64,000 nt of DNA from contig NZ_CP027712.1 in NCBI RefSeq assembly GCF_003945765.1, positions 4,278,001-4,342,000 on the forward strand, written 5' to 3'. Position numbers and translations under genes: made by a program. Shown here piece after piece: positions 1 through 10,159 of this stretch; position 1 is the first letter of the stretch; each line of letters begins with the position of its first letter. Source of the DNA: Pseudomonas chlororaphis subsp. chlororaphis. Its GTDB lineage: Bacteria; Pseudomonadota; Gammaproteobacteria; Pseudomonadales; Pseudomonadaceae. The notes below the pieces were generated by a model. The model made no database searches. It had not been told where the DNA came from and saw only the letters and a list, made by a program, of their open reading frames with translations.

Positions 1-663
1 GTCGCGCCGCTGGTGGTCGCGGCCCTGGCCTGGGCCATCGAGCGATTATTGATCCAGCGCATCTACCACCTGCCCCACACCTTCCAGATCCTGGTGACCC
101 TGGGTATCGCGCTGATCATCCAGGAAGCCAGCGTGCTGATCTGGGGCCCCGTCGGCAAAAGCGTCGCGGTGCCGGAACTGCTGCGCGGCGTGCTGATCGT
201 CGGCGACTTCGTCTACCCCTACTACCGCCTGTTCCTCATCGTCTTCTCAGCGCTGGTCGGGCTGGCGCTGTGGCTGCTGCTGGAGCGCACGCGCTTCGGC
301 GCCCTGGTGCGCGCCGGCAGCGAAAGCACCGAGACCGTGTCGCTGCTGGGCACCAACATCTTTCGCCTGTTCTCCATGACCTTCGCCCTCGGCGTGGCCC
401 TGGCCGGGATCGCCGGGGTGCTATTCGCCCCATTGCGTGGCGCCCAGCCCTTTGTCGGCCCGGAAATCCTCGGGGTGGCCTTCGTGGTGGTGGTGATCGG
501 CGGCATGGGTTCGTTCAGCGGCGCGCTGGTGGGTGGCCTGCTGGTGGGCGTGGTGCAGAGCCTGATGACCACCCTCTGGCCGCAAGGCGCCAGCCTGATG
601 ATCTACGGCGCCATGGCGGCGGTGATTCTGGTCCGTCCCTACGGCCTGTTCGGGAGAGCATGA
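1..663 (+). CDS. livH: ABC importer permease, LivH/UrtB family (5' truncated by window)
   Basis: Inner-membrane permease of a branched-chain amino acid/amide-type ABC importer. The frame is open from base 1, so the N-terminus lies outside the window; 220 residues remain of the usual 290-300. Several hydrophobic segments alternate with short loops, and the conserved GGMGSFSGALVGG loop near bases 500-540 is the family hallmark that docks on the ATPases. The stop codon overlaps the possible ATG of the second permease (660-663), so the two are translationally coupled. The substrate-binding protein and promoter must lie upstream of the window. The downstream amidohydrolase and amidase suggest an amide or ureide substrate rather than leucine; that is inference. 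Confidence 0.9.
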   Translation, partial: VAPLVVAALAWAIERLLIQRIYHLPHTFQILVTLGIALIIQEASVLIWGPVGKSVAVPELLRGVLIVGDFVYPYYRLFLIVFSALVGLALWLLLERTRFGALVRAGSESTETVSLLGTNIFRLFSMTFALGVALAGIAGVLFAPLRGAQPFVGPEILGVAFVVVVIGGMGSFSGALVGGLLVGVVQSLMTTLWPQGASLMIYGAMAAVILVRPYGLFGRA

Positions 664-1672
664 ACATGAGCGAGAAAAATCCCCTGCCGTTCGCCAAGAC
701 CCAGTCGCGCGCCCTGCCGTGGCTGGTGGTCGCGGTACTGATCGGCCTGCCGCTGGTGCTGCCGTCGGCGACCCTGGCCACCGAGATCCTGATCTTCGCC
801 CTCGCGGCGCTGGCCTGTAACCTGCTGCTGGGCTACACCGGCCTGCTGTCGTTCGGCCAGGGCATCTTCTTCGGCGCCGGGGCCTACTGCGCCGCGCTGC
901 TGATGATCCACCTGCAGCTGGGCCTGTTCAGCGCCCTGTTCGGCGCGGCCCTGGTGGGCGCGCTGCTGGCGTTGCTGGTGGGCGCCCTGGCGATCCGGCG
1001 CACCGGCATCTACTTCGTGATGCTGACCCTGGCCTTCAGCCAGATGGCCTACTTCATCGCCTACACCCTGAGCGACTGGACCGGCGGCGACAACGGCCTG
1101 CTCAGCGTGCCGCGCCCGGAGATCCGCCTCGGCGACACCGTGCTGCTGTCGCTGGGCGATGCGCGCTACTTCTACGCCTTTGTCGCGGTGCTGTTCCTGC
1201 TGATCTTCATCGGCGCGCGCCGGGTGATCGCCTCGCCGTTCGGCAGCACGCTGATGGCGATCCGCGAGAACGAAACCCGCGCCGCCGCCATCGGCTACGA
1301 CACCCGGCACTTCAAGATCCTGGTGTTCATGCTGTCCGGCGCGGTCACCGGGATCGCCGGGGCGCTGTACGCCATGCTCCTGCATTTCGTGCCGCTGTCG
1401 AACATCGACCTGGCGATGTCGGAAAACATCCTGATCATGACCATAGTCGGCGGCACCGGCTCGCTGTTCGGCTCCCTGCTGGGCGCCGGTTCCATCGTGC
1501 TGCTCGGCGAGTTCCTGTCCGACCTCTGGCCTCGCTGGCTGATGCTGCTGGGGATCATCCTGATCCTGGTGGTGGTGTTCATGCGCGGCGGTTTGTGGGG
1601 CGGCTTGTCGAGCCTGTTCGAACGCATCCGGGGGCCACGCAAGGCGGCCCTGCCGACCGAGGAGAAACTGTC

Positions 1673-1676
<4 letters not shown>
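660..1676 (+). CDS. livM: ABC importer permease, LivM/UrtC family
   Basis: Second inner-membrane permease of the same importer, 338 residues, with about eight to ten hydrophobic helices. It carries the LivM signatures LGYTGLLSFGQG and GGTGSLFGSLLGA. The ATG at 660 overlaps the livH stop (ATGA). A second in-frame ATG at 666 lies 8 bases after the GGGAGA at 652-657 and is an equally good or better start, giving 336 residues. The 3' end overlaps the ATPase gene by four bases (ATGA, 1673-1676), as expected for a tightly coupled livHMGF operon. It forms the heterodimeric membrane channel with LivH. Confidence 0.93.
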
Positions 1677-2424
<748 letters not shown>

Positions 2425-2425
<1 letters not shown>

Positions 2426-3120
2426 TGCTGACCGTCGAGAATATCCATTCCTACTACGACAAGAGCCACGTCCTCGAAGGCGTCTCGCTGCAGGTCGACG
2501 CCGGCGAGCTGGTGACCCTGCTGGGGCGCAACGGCGCGGGCAAGACCACGACCCTGCGCAGCATCCTCGGGATCATCTGCCCGCGCCAGGGGCAGATCCG
2601 CTTCAACGGCCAGGAGCTGGTGGGCAAGAAGATCTTCGAGATCGCCCGCCAGGGCCTGGCGCTGGTGCCGGAACACCGCGGCATCTTCCGCCTGCTCAGC
2701 GTCGAGGAAAACCTGCGCATCGCCCAGCGCAAGAGCAGTCGCTGGCAGCTGGAGGATGTCTACGGCATGTTCCCGCGCCTCAAGGAGCGGCGCAAAAACG
2801 CCGGCCACGCGCTGTCCGGCGGCGAGCAGCAGATGCTCGCCATCGCCCGTGCCCTGCTCAACGATCCCAAGCTGCTGATTCTCGACGAACCCACCGAAGG
2901 CCTGGCCCCGGTGATCGTCGACGAGCTGGTGAAGATCCTGCGCAAGATCAAGGACGACGGCCTGCCAGTGCTGCTGGTGGAACAGAACCTGATGGTCTGC
3001 GACAAGCTCGCCGACCGCCATTACGTCCTCGAACAGGGTCGCGTGGTCTACCAGGGCAGCGCCGCCGACTTCCGCGCCGACCCGAGCATCAAGAACCGCT
3101 ACCTGGCCCTGAGCGCCTGA
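2425..3120 (+). CDS. livF: ABC importer ATPase, LivF/UrtE family
   Basis: Second ATPase of the importer, 231 residues. Walker A is GRNGAGKT (34-41), the signature LSGGEQ (130-135) and Walker B ends LDEPTEGL (153-160). The LVPEHRGIF segment near residue 80 is typical of LivF/UrtE. The ATG shares one base with the livG stop, and GGGAGA lies at 2410-2415. The hydrolase gene follows after 13 bases with its own strong ribosome-binding site, so transport and catabolism appear to be one operon. Confidence 0.93.
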
Positions 3121-3133
3121 GGGGAGAGATGAA

Positions 3134-4414
3134 ATGAACCATCCGATTGTGTCCGTACCTCCGTTGCAAGACAGCACCCCGCTGGTCAACCGCGAACGCC
3201 TCTGGCAATCGCTGATGGACCTCGCGCGGCTGGGCGCCACCGCCAAGGGCGGCGTGTGCCGCCTGGCCCTGACCGACCTCGACCGCCAGGCCCGCGACCT
3301 GTTCGTGCGCTGGTGCGAAGAGGCCGGGTGCAGCGTCAGCATCGACGGCATCGGCAATATCTTCGCCCGCCGCGCCGGGCGTAACCCGCAGTTGCCGCCG
3401 GTGATGACCGGCAGCCATATCGACACCCAGCCCACCGGCGGCAAGTTCGACGGTTGCTACGGGGTGATGGCCGGCCTGGAGGTGATCCGCACCCTCAACG
3501 ACCTCGGCCTGCAGACCGAGGCGCCGCTCGAGGTGGTGGTCTGGACCAACGAAGAAGGCTCGCGCTTCCCGCCGTGCATGATGGGCTCCGGGGTGTTCGC
3601 CGGTAAGTTCGACCTCGACGACACCCTGCGCAAGCAGGACGAACAGGGGCTGTCGGTAGGCAGCGAGTTGCGGCGCATCGGTTATGCCGGCCCGCGGGCG
3701 GTACTCGGCCATCCGGTGGGCGCATATTTCGAGGCACACATCGAACAGGGCCCGGTGCTGGAAGACCGCCAGACCACCATAGGCGTGGTCATGGGCTGCC
3801 TCGGCCAGAAGTGGTTCGACCTGACCCTGACCGGGGTCGAGGCCCATGCCGGGCCGACGCCGATGCACCTGCGCAAGGATGCCCTGGTGGGCGCCGCCCA
3901 GGTGATCGGCGCGGTCAACCGCATCGCCCACGAGCAACAGCCTCACGCCTGTGGCACGGTCGGCTGCCTGAGCCTGCACCCGGGCTCGCGCAATGTGATT
4001 CCCGGCCAGGTGCAGATGACCCTCGACCTGCGCCACCTGCATGCCGACAAACTGCAAGCCATGGTCGACGAGGTGCGCCAGGTGATCGAGGACACCTGCC
4101 AGCAGCACGGCCTGGGCTTCGAACTGACCCCCACCGCTGACTTCCCGCCACTGGACTTCGACCCCGCCTGCGTCGCCGCGGTACGCCAGGGCGCCGAACA
4201 GCTGGGCCTGAGCCATATGGACATCGTCAGCGGCGCCGGGCACGACGCGATCTTCATCGCCGAGCTGGGCCCGGCCGGAATGATCTTCGTGCCCTGCGAA
4301 GGGGGCATCAGCCACAACGAAATCGAAAACGCCGCGCCCCAGGACCTGGCCGACGGTTGCGCCGTGTTGCTGCGGGCCATGGTCAACGCGGCGCAAGCAG
4401 GAGCGACAGCATGA
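3134..4414 (+). CDS. M20-family amidohydrolase: N-carbamoyl-L-amino-acid hydrolase / ureidopropionase / allantoate amidohydrolase type
   Basis: Cytoplasmic two-metal hydrolase of 426 residues, the usual length for the family. Likely metal and catalytic residues are H95 and D97 in TGSHIDTQ, D106, E140-E141 in TNEEGSR, H202 in EAHIEQGP and H394 in GGISHNE. The lid/dimer domain motif VEAHAGPTP (235-243) is also present. Known members split the carbamoyl or ureido C-N bond of N-carbamoyl amino acids, ureidopropionate or allantoate. GGGGAGA at 3121-3127 sets the start. It lies between livF and an amidase and overlaps the latter by ATGA, so all probably act on one imported compound. The exact substrate cannot be read from the sequence. 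Confidence 0.88.
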   Translation: MNHPIVSVPPLQDSTPLVNRERLWQSLMDLARLGATAKGGVCRLALTDLDRQARDLFVRWCEEAGCSVSIDGIGNIFARRAGRNPQLPPVMTGSHIDTQPTGGKFDGCYGVMAGLEVIRTLNDLGLQTEAPLEVVVWTNEEGSRFPPCMMGSGVFAGKFDLDDTLRKQDEQGLSVGSELRRIGYAGPRAVLGHPVGAYFEAHIEQGPVLEDRQTTIGVVMGCLGQKWFDLTLTGVEAHAGPTPMHLRKDALVGAAQVIGAVNRIAHEQQPHACGTVGCLSLHPGSRNVIPGQVQMTLDLRHLHADKLQAMVDEVRQVIEDTCQQHGLGFELTPTADFPPLDFDPACVAAVRQGAEQLGLSHMDIVSGAGHDAIFIAELGPAGMIFVPCEGGISHNEIENAAPQDLADGCAVLLRAMVNAAQAGATA

Positions 4415-5823
4415 CCCGACACCGCGAAATCGCCGAGATGAGCGGCGTCGAACTGCTCGCCCATTACCGTGACAAGCGCCTGTCGCCGGTGGAAGCGACC
4501 GAGGACGCCCTGGCGCGCATCGAACGCTTCAACCCGCAGGTCAACGCCTATTGCCATGTCGACCCGCAAGGCGCGCTGGACGCGGCAAAAGCCTCCGAGC
4601 AGCGCTGGTTCAAGGGCCAGCCCTGCGGTGCGCTGGACGGCGTGCCGGCCTCGATCAAGGACCTGACCCTGACCCGTGGCATGCCCACCCGCAAGGGCTC
4701 GAAAACCACCTCCGCCAGCGGCCCCTGGGACGTCGACGCGCCCTTCCCGGCCTTTATGCGCAACGCCGGCGCGGTGCTGCTGGGCAAGACCACCACCCCG
4801 GAGTTCGGCTGGAAAGGTGTGACCGACAACCCGCTGTACGGCATCACCCGCAACCCCTGGGACACCCGCACCACCGCCGGTGGCTCCTCCGGTGGCGCGG
4901 CCGCCGCGGCCGCGCTGAACCTCGGCGTGCTGCACCAGGGCAGCGATGCCGGTGGTTCGATCCGCATTCCCTGCGCCTTCACCGGCACCTTCGGGATCAA
5001 GCCGACCTTCGGCTACGTGCCGCAGTGGCCGGCCAGCGCCATGACCATTCTCTCGCACCTGGGGCCGATGACCCGCACCGTCGACGATGCGCTGCTGATG
5101 CTACAAACCGTCGCCCACCCGGATGCCCGCGACGGCCTTGCCGGGGCCCCACGCAGCACGCCCTGGCTGCCGCAGAGCACTGACCTCAAAGGCCTGCGTA
5201 TCGCCTACAGCGCCGATTTCGGCTACGTGAAGGTGCAGCCACAGGTAGCACGGGTGGTGGCCCGGGCGGTGGAACGCCTGGCGCAACTGGGCGCCGACGT
5301 CGAGCAGGTCGACCCGGGGTTCAGCGACCCGCTGGAGTTGTTCAATACCCTGTGGTTCGCCGGCGCCGCGCGGCTGGCCGGGCAACTGAGCCAGGAGCAA
5401 CGCCAGCAGCTCGACCCGGGCCTGCTGCGCATTGCCCGGCAGGGCCAGGGCATCAGCCTTCACGACTACACCCTGGCCCTGGAAGCCCGCGCGGCGCTGG
5501 TGGCGCACATGGCCGGGTTCCACAGGCGCTACGACCTGCTGGTCTCGCCCATGCTGCCGCTCACCGCCTTCGCCGCCGGGCACAACGTGCCGCCGGGTTC
5601 CGGCCTGGGCGAATGGATGGAATGGACGCCCTTCAGCTACCCCTTCAACCTTACCCAGCAACCGGCCGCCTCGGTGCCGTGCGGCTTCGCCGAGGACGGC
5701 TTGCCGGTGGGCCTGCAGGTGGTGGGGGCGCGGTTTGCCGATGATCAGGTGCTGCGCCTGTGCCGGGCCTATGAGCAGGCGTTCCCGAGCCCGCATCCGC
5801 AGGCGCCGCGGATCAAGGACTGA
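4411..5823 (+). CDS. Amidase-signature family hydrolase
   Basis: Amidase of 470 residues that hydrolyses a carboxamide to acid and ammonia. The Ser-cisSer-Lys triad is visible: K83 in PASIKDLTL, cis-S160 in TTAGGSSGG and nucleophile S183 in SDAGGSIRIP. Start 4411 overlaps the previous stop (ATGA) and has AGGAG at 4399-4403. An in-frame ATG at 4357 lies inside the previous gene and lacks a ribosome site. It is the last gene of the importer operon; a hairpin with a T tail follows at 5836. Together with the M20 hydrolase it could complete degradation of a ureide or N-acyl amide. Aspartyl/glutamyl-tRNA amidotransferase A is unlikely, as no gatB/gatC is nearby. Confidence 0.88.
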   Translation: MTRHREIAEMSGVELLAHYRDKRLSPVEATEDALARIERFNPQVNAYCHVDPQGALDAAKASEQRWFKGQPCGALDGVPASIKDLTLTRGMPTRKGSKTTSASGPWDVDAPFPAFMRNAGAVLLGKTTTPEFGWKGVTDNPLYGITRNPWDTRTTAGGSSGGAAAAAALNLGVLHQGSDAGGSIRIPCAFTGTFGIKPTFGYVPQWPASAMTILSHLGPMTRTVDDALLMLQTVAHPDARDGLAGAPRSTPWLPQSTDLKGLRIAYSADFGYVKVQPQVARVVARAVERLAQLGADVEQVDPGFSDPLELFNTLWFAGAARLAGQLSQEQRQQLDPGLLRIARQGQGISLHDYTLALEARAALVAHMAGFHRRYDLLVSPMLPLTAFAAGHNVPPGSGLGEWMEWTPFSYPFNLTQQPAASVPCGFAEDGLPVGLQVVGARFADDQVLRLCRAYEQAFPSPHPQAPRIKD

Positions 5824-5835
5824 CAGCGCTAATGA

Positions 5836-5861
5836 GGGGCATTGCTAGCGATGCCCTTTTT
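5836..5861 (+). terminator. Rho-independent terminator after the importer-hydrolase operon
   Basis: The arms GGGCATTGC (5837-5845) and GCGATGCCC (5848-5856) form an eight- to nine-base stem with a very short CTAG-centred loop, followed by five T (5857-5861). It stands 12 bases after the amidase stop and closes the operon. Confidence 0.85.
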
Positions 5862-5931
5862 GACTGCCGCTCGATGCCCTTGGGCCGCTGCCGAGCCTCG
5901 CCGGCTGGACAGCGGCCAGGGGATCGAGGGC

Positions 5932-6558
5932 TTATTTTGCCGCCCGCACCTGGGCGATCAACTGGTCCGCCACCGCGAACAGGCCTTTGGCGCCGTCGTT
6001 GGTCATGCCGAAGCGGTACTTGCCGTCCACCACCAGCGACGGCACGCCGGTGGCCTGGTAGGCCGCGGTGCGTTTTTTCGCGTCCATCACCTTGGCCTGC
6101 ACGGCGAAGGAGTTGTAGGTGGCGAGGAACTTCGCCGGCTCGATGCCCTGGCCTTTGAGCAGCTCGGCCATGGCCTCGGGGGTTTTCAGGCGGTTGCCGC
6201 GGTGGATCGCCTCGAATACCGCGTGGTGCGCTTCGGGCTTGGCGTCCATGGTCGCCAGGGTCAGGTACAGCTGGCCGTAGACATCCCAGACCCCGCCGAA
6301 CATGGCCGGCAGCTTGACGAAGTTCACGTCTTCGGGAAGCTGGGCGGCCCAGGGGTTGATCGAGGCTTCGAGGTTGTAGCAGTGGCCGCAGCCGTAGGAA
6401 AACAGTTCCACCACTTCGATCTTGCCGGGCACGACCTGCGGCACGGCATCCTTGAGTTCCACGTACTGGCTGGCATCCACCGCCGCCATGGCGGTCTGCC
6501 CGGCCAGGCCAAAGAGGCAGCTGGCTGCCAGGGCAATGTTCAGAATCGAGTGACGCAT
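5932..6558 (-). CDS. Periplasmic thiol:disulfide interchange protein, DsbA family, CGHC active site
   Basis: Thioredoxin-fold dithiol oxidase of 208 residues, exported by a Sec signal peptide (residues 1-26, cut after AMA). The active site is CGHC (C57-C60) within FSYGCGHCYN, and the cis-proline loop TGVPS is present near residue 170. Length and the LPAMFGGVWDVYGQ segment match the Pseudomonas DsbA group, but classical DsbA has CPHC. The dipeptide GH is the one found in protein disulfide isomerase, so the redox potential may be less oxidising. The start at 6558 has GGAGA five bases upstream; an upstream in-frame ATG at 6594 lacks a good site. It is probably a DsbA paralog rather than the main enzyme. 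It is monocistronic. Confidence 0.85.
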   Translation of the reverse strand: MRHSILNIALAASCLFGLAGQTAMAAVDASQYVELKDAVPQVVPGKIEVVELFSYGCGHCYNLEASINPWAAQLPEDVNFVKLPAMFGGVWDVYGQLYLTLATMDAKPEAHHAVFEAIHRGNRLKTPEAMAELLKGQGIEPAKFLATYNSFAVQAKVMDAKKRTAAYQATGVPSLVVDGKYRFGMTNDGAKGLFAVADQLIAQVRAAK

Positions 6559-6682
6559 GCAATCTCCAATGGGTTGACGCCTCTGAGTCAGCACGGCTGC
6601 TCGTCAAGCGGGCCCCAAAGGATACAGGCGGTGTCCGCGGTGCCAATCGGACCAGTCCCAATCTTTTGTTGGTTTTTTGTCA

Positions 6683-7621
6683 TCAACGCCCGGACAGCTC
6701 CGGCTGCTGCGCGAACCGGGCGGCCAGGGCGATGATCTCCTCGCGCAGCCAGCGATGCCCCGGCACCCGCTCCTGCTGGCGATGCCAGATCAGGCTGACC
6801 TGCACCGGCGGCGCCACCAAGGGCAGCTCGGCGATGCGGATCGGCATCAGCGCGCAGAAGTGCTCCGCCAGGCGCCGCGGCACCGTGCCCAGCAAATCCG
6901 ACTGGGCGACGATCAAGGGAATGCTCAGGTAATGCGGGACGAACAGCTGCACATGGCGCTGGACCTTGGCCGAACCGAGGACGATCTCCAGCGGCGAGCC
7001 GCGCCCGCCCCGGTCCGGAATCGCCACGTGCCGGCTCTGCTCATAGGCCTTGAGGCCGAGCTGCGGCTCGAAGGCCGGGTGGTCGATACGGCCGATCACC
7101 ACCAGCTGTTCTTCCAGCAGCGGCTGGTAGCAGAGGTCGGGGTCGTCGAAATACAGGTAGTCCACCGCCAGGTCGAGCATCCCGGTGGTCAGCCAGACCG
7201 GCAGGGAGTCGGCGGCATCGCTGCGCACCGCCAGGCGCACCTTGGGCGCGGCGCTTTGCAGGCGCCGCGACAGCGCCGGCAACAGGCGCGCCTGGGCGTA
7301 GTCGTTCATCGACAGGGTAAAGGTCTGGTCGGCCGCCGCCGGGTCGAACTCGCTGCCCGGGTCCAGGCCTTCCTGCAGCAGGCGCAGGGCCTGGCGCACC
7401 GAGCCGTGCAGCACATGGGCCCGCGGCGTGGGCTGCATGCCCCGGGCGGTGCGGATGAACAGCGGCTCGTCGAGCTGGCTGCGCAGGCGCGCCAGGGCGT
7501 TGCTCACGGCCGGCTGGCTGAGGTTCAGGCGCACCGCCGCGCGGGACAGGTTCTGCTCCTGCATCAGCGCGTCGAACACCAAGAGCAGGTTGAGGTCCAG
7601 GTGGCGCAAATTCAGCTTCAT
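6683..7621 (-). CDS. LysR-family transcriptional regulator
   Basis: DNA-binding regulator of 312 residues. The N-terminal winged helix-turn-helix (about residues 5-65) carries NLSRAAVRLNLSQPAVSNAL, and the C-terminal half is a substrate-binding domain. The opening RHLDLNLLLVFDALM is typical of the NodD/LinR/NahR branch of LysR regulators. It is transcribed divergently from the fatty-acid-hydroxylase/SRPBCC gene, with 94 bases between the starts, the usual arrangement for a LysR protein controlling its neighbour. The effector is unknown. Confidence 0.87.
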   Translation of the reverse strand: MKLNLRHLDLNLLLVFDALMQEQNLSRAAVRLNLSQPAVSNALARLRSQLDEPLFIRTARGMQPTPRAHVLHGSVRQALRLLQEGLDPGSEFDPAAADQTFTLSMNDYAQARLLPALSRRLQSAAPKVRLAVRSDAADSLPVWLTTGMLDLAVDYLYFDDPDLCYQPLLEEQLVVIGRIDHPAFEPQLGLKAYEQSRHVAIPDRGGRGSPLEIVLGSAKVQRHVQLFVPHYLSIPLIVAQSDLLGTVPRRLAEHFCALMPIRIAELPLVAPPVQVSLIWHRQQERVPGHRWLREEIIALAARFAQQPELSGR

Positions 7622-7715
7622 GAATAATGCCCATTCCGAATATCCATTAGCTGGATAATTCGAGCAGGACTAATCTTCTGTCAACAAGAACAATAAAACC
7701 CACAGGAGAACGGCC

Positions 7716-8885
7716 TTGAGGCAAACCACCCTGGCATTTCGCGAGCGTTACCGCGCCGCGGTTCATCCGCGCTACAACCCGTGGCTGCACGGCGGTTTCG
7801 TGCTGGCCTATGGCATTGCATGCATCGCCCTGCTGTGGAGCACCCTGCACCAGGTACAGCCCCTGGAGTGGCTGGCGGTGCCGGTGGCGCTGCTGTTCTT
7901 CAACCTGTGCATCTACGTCGTGCACCGTTGGCTGGGCCACCACAAGCAGGCCTTCGCGCGGATGTTCTACGCCCGCCACAGCGGCGATCACCACAGTTTC
8001 TTCGTGCCCGGACACATGACCTACGACGGCCCCCGGGACTGGCGGGTGATCCTGTTTCCAGCCTGGCTGATCGTGGTCCACAGCCTGCTGTTCGCCCTGC
8101 CGCTGTGGTGGCTGCTGAAGTTCTGGAATGCCAATGTCGCGGCGCTGTTCGCCAGCTGCACCCTGATCGGTTACCTGGCCTACGAGGTGTTCCATGCATG
8201 CGAACACCTGCCGCCCGAGCACCCGCTAGCGCGGCTGCCGTGGATCCGCCAGATGCGCCGCCTGCATGAGCTGCATCACCGTCGCGAGCTGATGCAGGAG
8301 CGCAATTTCAACATCGTCCTGCCGCTGATGGATTACCTGTTCGGCACCCTGTACTGGGAGCCGGAACCCGCCACCTCCTCTCTATCGACAAGGTCCTCGT
8401 CCATGACCCGCATGCAGCATCAGATCGATATTCCGCGCAACCCGGTGGCCCTGCTCGACTACGCCTGTGCCTCCAGCCGCTGGCCGGAGTGGCACCCCTC
8501 GTCGCTGAAGGTCCAGGGTCCGGCCGGGGCCCTGCCCGCCGGCGCGCGCTTCGAGGAAGACATCCACGCCGGCGGGCGCAGCGGGCACCTGAGCTGGCGG
8601 GTCGACGAGTACCTGCCCGGGCATCGCTGGAGCGCCGCGGCCAAGGGCGATCATGGCCTGGAGTTGGTGGTGACCTACGAATGCCAGGCGCTGGACGCCC
8701 ACCGCACACGCTTTATCCGCACCCTGGAATACCGCTTCGACGGCCTGCTGATGCGCCTGGGCAATCGCCTGCTATTCAGAAGGCGGATAGAACGGGAGTC
8801 CGCCGACTCCCTGCTAGCCTTGTGCGAGATGGCGCAACGGGCGATTCCCCGGGGCGCCGACGTCGCGCCGCAGAGCGCGACCTGA
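7716..8885 (+). CDS. Sterol desaturase/fatty acid hydroxylase-like protein fused to an SRPBCC domain
   Basis: A 389-residue protein starting with TTG (7716), chosen because AGGAGA (7704-7709) lies six bases upstream and no ATG precedes the conserved region. Residues 1-215 are a membrane di-iron hydroxylase of the sterol desaturase/fatty acid hydroxylase superfamily, with hydrophobic segments and histidine boxes at H70-x4-HH, H88-x3-HH, H160/H164 and H184-x2-HH. After a Ser/Thr-rich linker (219-229), residues 232-380 look like a START/polyketide-cyclase (SRPBCC) lipid-binding domain. An internal ATG at 8403 could start the second domain alone, but its ribosome site is weak. Inferred role: modification and shuttling of a hydrophobic substrate. 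Regulation by the divergent LysR gene is likely. Confidence 0.75.
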   Translation: MRQTTLAFRERYRAAVHPRYNPWLHGGFVLAYGIACIALLWSTLHQVQPLEWLAVPVALLFFNLCIYVVHRWLGHHKQAFARMFYARHSGDHHSFFVPGHMTYDGPRDWRVILFPAWLIVVHSLLFALPLWWLLKFWNANVAALFASCTLIGYLAYEVFHACEHLPPEHPLARLPWIRQMRRLHELHHRRELMQERNFNIVLPLMDYLFGTLYWEPEPATSSLSTRSSSMTRMQHQIDIPRNPVALLDYACASSRWPEWHPSSLKVQGPAGALPAGARFEEDIHAGGRSGHLSWRVDEYLPGHRWSAAAKGDHGLELVVTYECQALDAHRTRFIRTLEYRFDGLLMRLGNRLLFRRRIERESADSLLALCEMAQRAIPRGADVAPQSAT

Positions 8886-8910
8886 ACCCATCACCCAGGA
8901 GCCGCCCTCG

Positions 8911-10020
8911 ATGAAGCCCGCCGCACCCCGTCGGATCAAGTTTCGCCATCTGCTGTTGGTTATGGTCATCGCCATCGGCGCCTTTCTGCTGCTGATGCCG
9001 ACCAAGGTCCAGCCATTGGCCTGGACCCCGCCGGTGGCGCCTTCGCTGAAGAGCGGCCTGTACGCCGAGAACCAGAAGCTCAAGGGCGTGCAGACGGTAG
9101 GCGCGCTGAATATCGACGGGCCGGAAGCCCTGTTGCTGGAAGACGGCTCGCTGATCAGCGGTCTGCATGACGGGCGGGTGATCCGCACTGCCCTGGACGG
9201 CAGCACCCTGCAGGTACTGGCCAATACCGGCGGACGCCCCCTGGGCCTGGCCCGGCATCCGGATGGCCGGCTGATCATCGCCGACGCGGTCAAGGGCCTG
9301 CTGGCGCTGGACGCCAAGGGCCAGCTGAGCACCCTCACCACCTCCGCCAACGGCCTGCCCTTCGGTTTTACCGACGATGTGGCGGTGGACGCCGCCGGGC
9401 GTTATGCCTACTTCAGCGACGCCACCAGCCGCTGGGGCTACGGCCAGGATGGCGAGGCGGTGATCGAGCACGGTGGCGACGGTCGTCTGCTGCGCTATGA
9501 CTTCCAGACCGGCCAGACCGAACAGTTGCTGGACGGCCTGGAGTTCGCCAACGGCGTCGCCCTCGGGCCCCAGGAAGCCTATGTGCTGGTCAACGAAACC
9601 GGCGCCTACCGGATCAGCCGCTACTGGCTCAGCGGCGCCAAGGCCGGCACCCACGACCTGTTCATCGACAACCTGCCGGGGCTGCCGGACAACCTCAGTT
9701 TCAACGGCCAGGGGCGTTTCTGGGTGGCGCTCTACGCCCCGCGCAATGTCCTGCTGGACGGCACCGCGCCCTACCCGCGGGTGCGCAAGATGATCGTGCG
9801 GGCCATGACCCTGCTTCCCAAGCCGGTGGAAAAACGCGGCTTCGTCCTCGGCCTGGATACCCAGGGCCAGGTCATCGCCAACCTGCAGGACGCCAGCGCC
9901 GGCAACTACGCGCCGATCACCACGGTGCGCGAATACGGCGACGCGCTGTACTTCGGCTCGATCAAGGCCACGCATATGGCACGCCTGCCGCTGAGCGTCG
10001 CGCTGTCAAAGACGCCTTGA
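8911..10020 (+). CDS. Membrane-anchored SMP-30/strictosidine-synthase-like beta-propeller protein
   Basis: Protein of 369 residues with one N-terminal membrane helix (about 12-30) after a basic start, then a six-bladed propeller of the SMP-30/gluconolactonase/strictosidine synthase-like superfamily. Recurrent blade motifs are visible, including GPEALLLEDGSL, RPLGLARHPDGRLIIAD, FTDDVAVDAAGRYAYFSD and FANGVALGP. Relatives such as paraoxonases and lactonases hydrolyse esters or lactones, but the activity here is unknown. It follows the hydroxylase fusion by 25 bases, with CAGGAG upstream, so the two are probably co-transcribed and may act on one lipid-like compound. Confidence 0.82.
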   Translation: MKPAAPRRIKFRHLLLVMVIAIGAFLLLMPTKVQPLAWTPPVAPSLKSGLYAENQKLKGVQTVGALNIDGPEALLLEDGSLISGLHDGRVIRTALDGSTLQVLANTGGRPLGLARHPDGRLIIADAVKGLLALDAKGQLSTLTTSANGLPFGFTDDVAVDAAGRYAYFSDATSRWGYGQDGEAVIEHGGDGRLLRYDFQTGQTEQLLDGLEFANGVALGPQEAYVLVNETGAYRISRYWLSGAKAGTHDLFIDNLPGLPDNLSFNGQGRFWVALYAPRNVLLDGTAPYPRVRKMIVRAMTLLPKPVEKRGFVLGLDTQGQVIANLQDASAGNYAPITTVREYGDALYFGSIKATHMARLPLSVALSKTP

Positions 10021-10159
10021 TGCGATAACGGCATGGGCACCGGCATGCTCGCCAGATTCTGATCTAAGCTGTCCCGCGCGGCGCCGTCACAGGCGCCCAC
10101 CAAGGAAAGACAAACAATCGAATCCGATTGATTCCCATCACATTGAGAGTGGATCCCCC

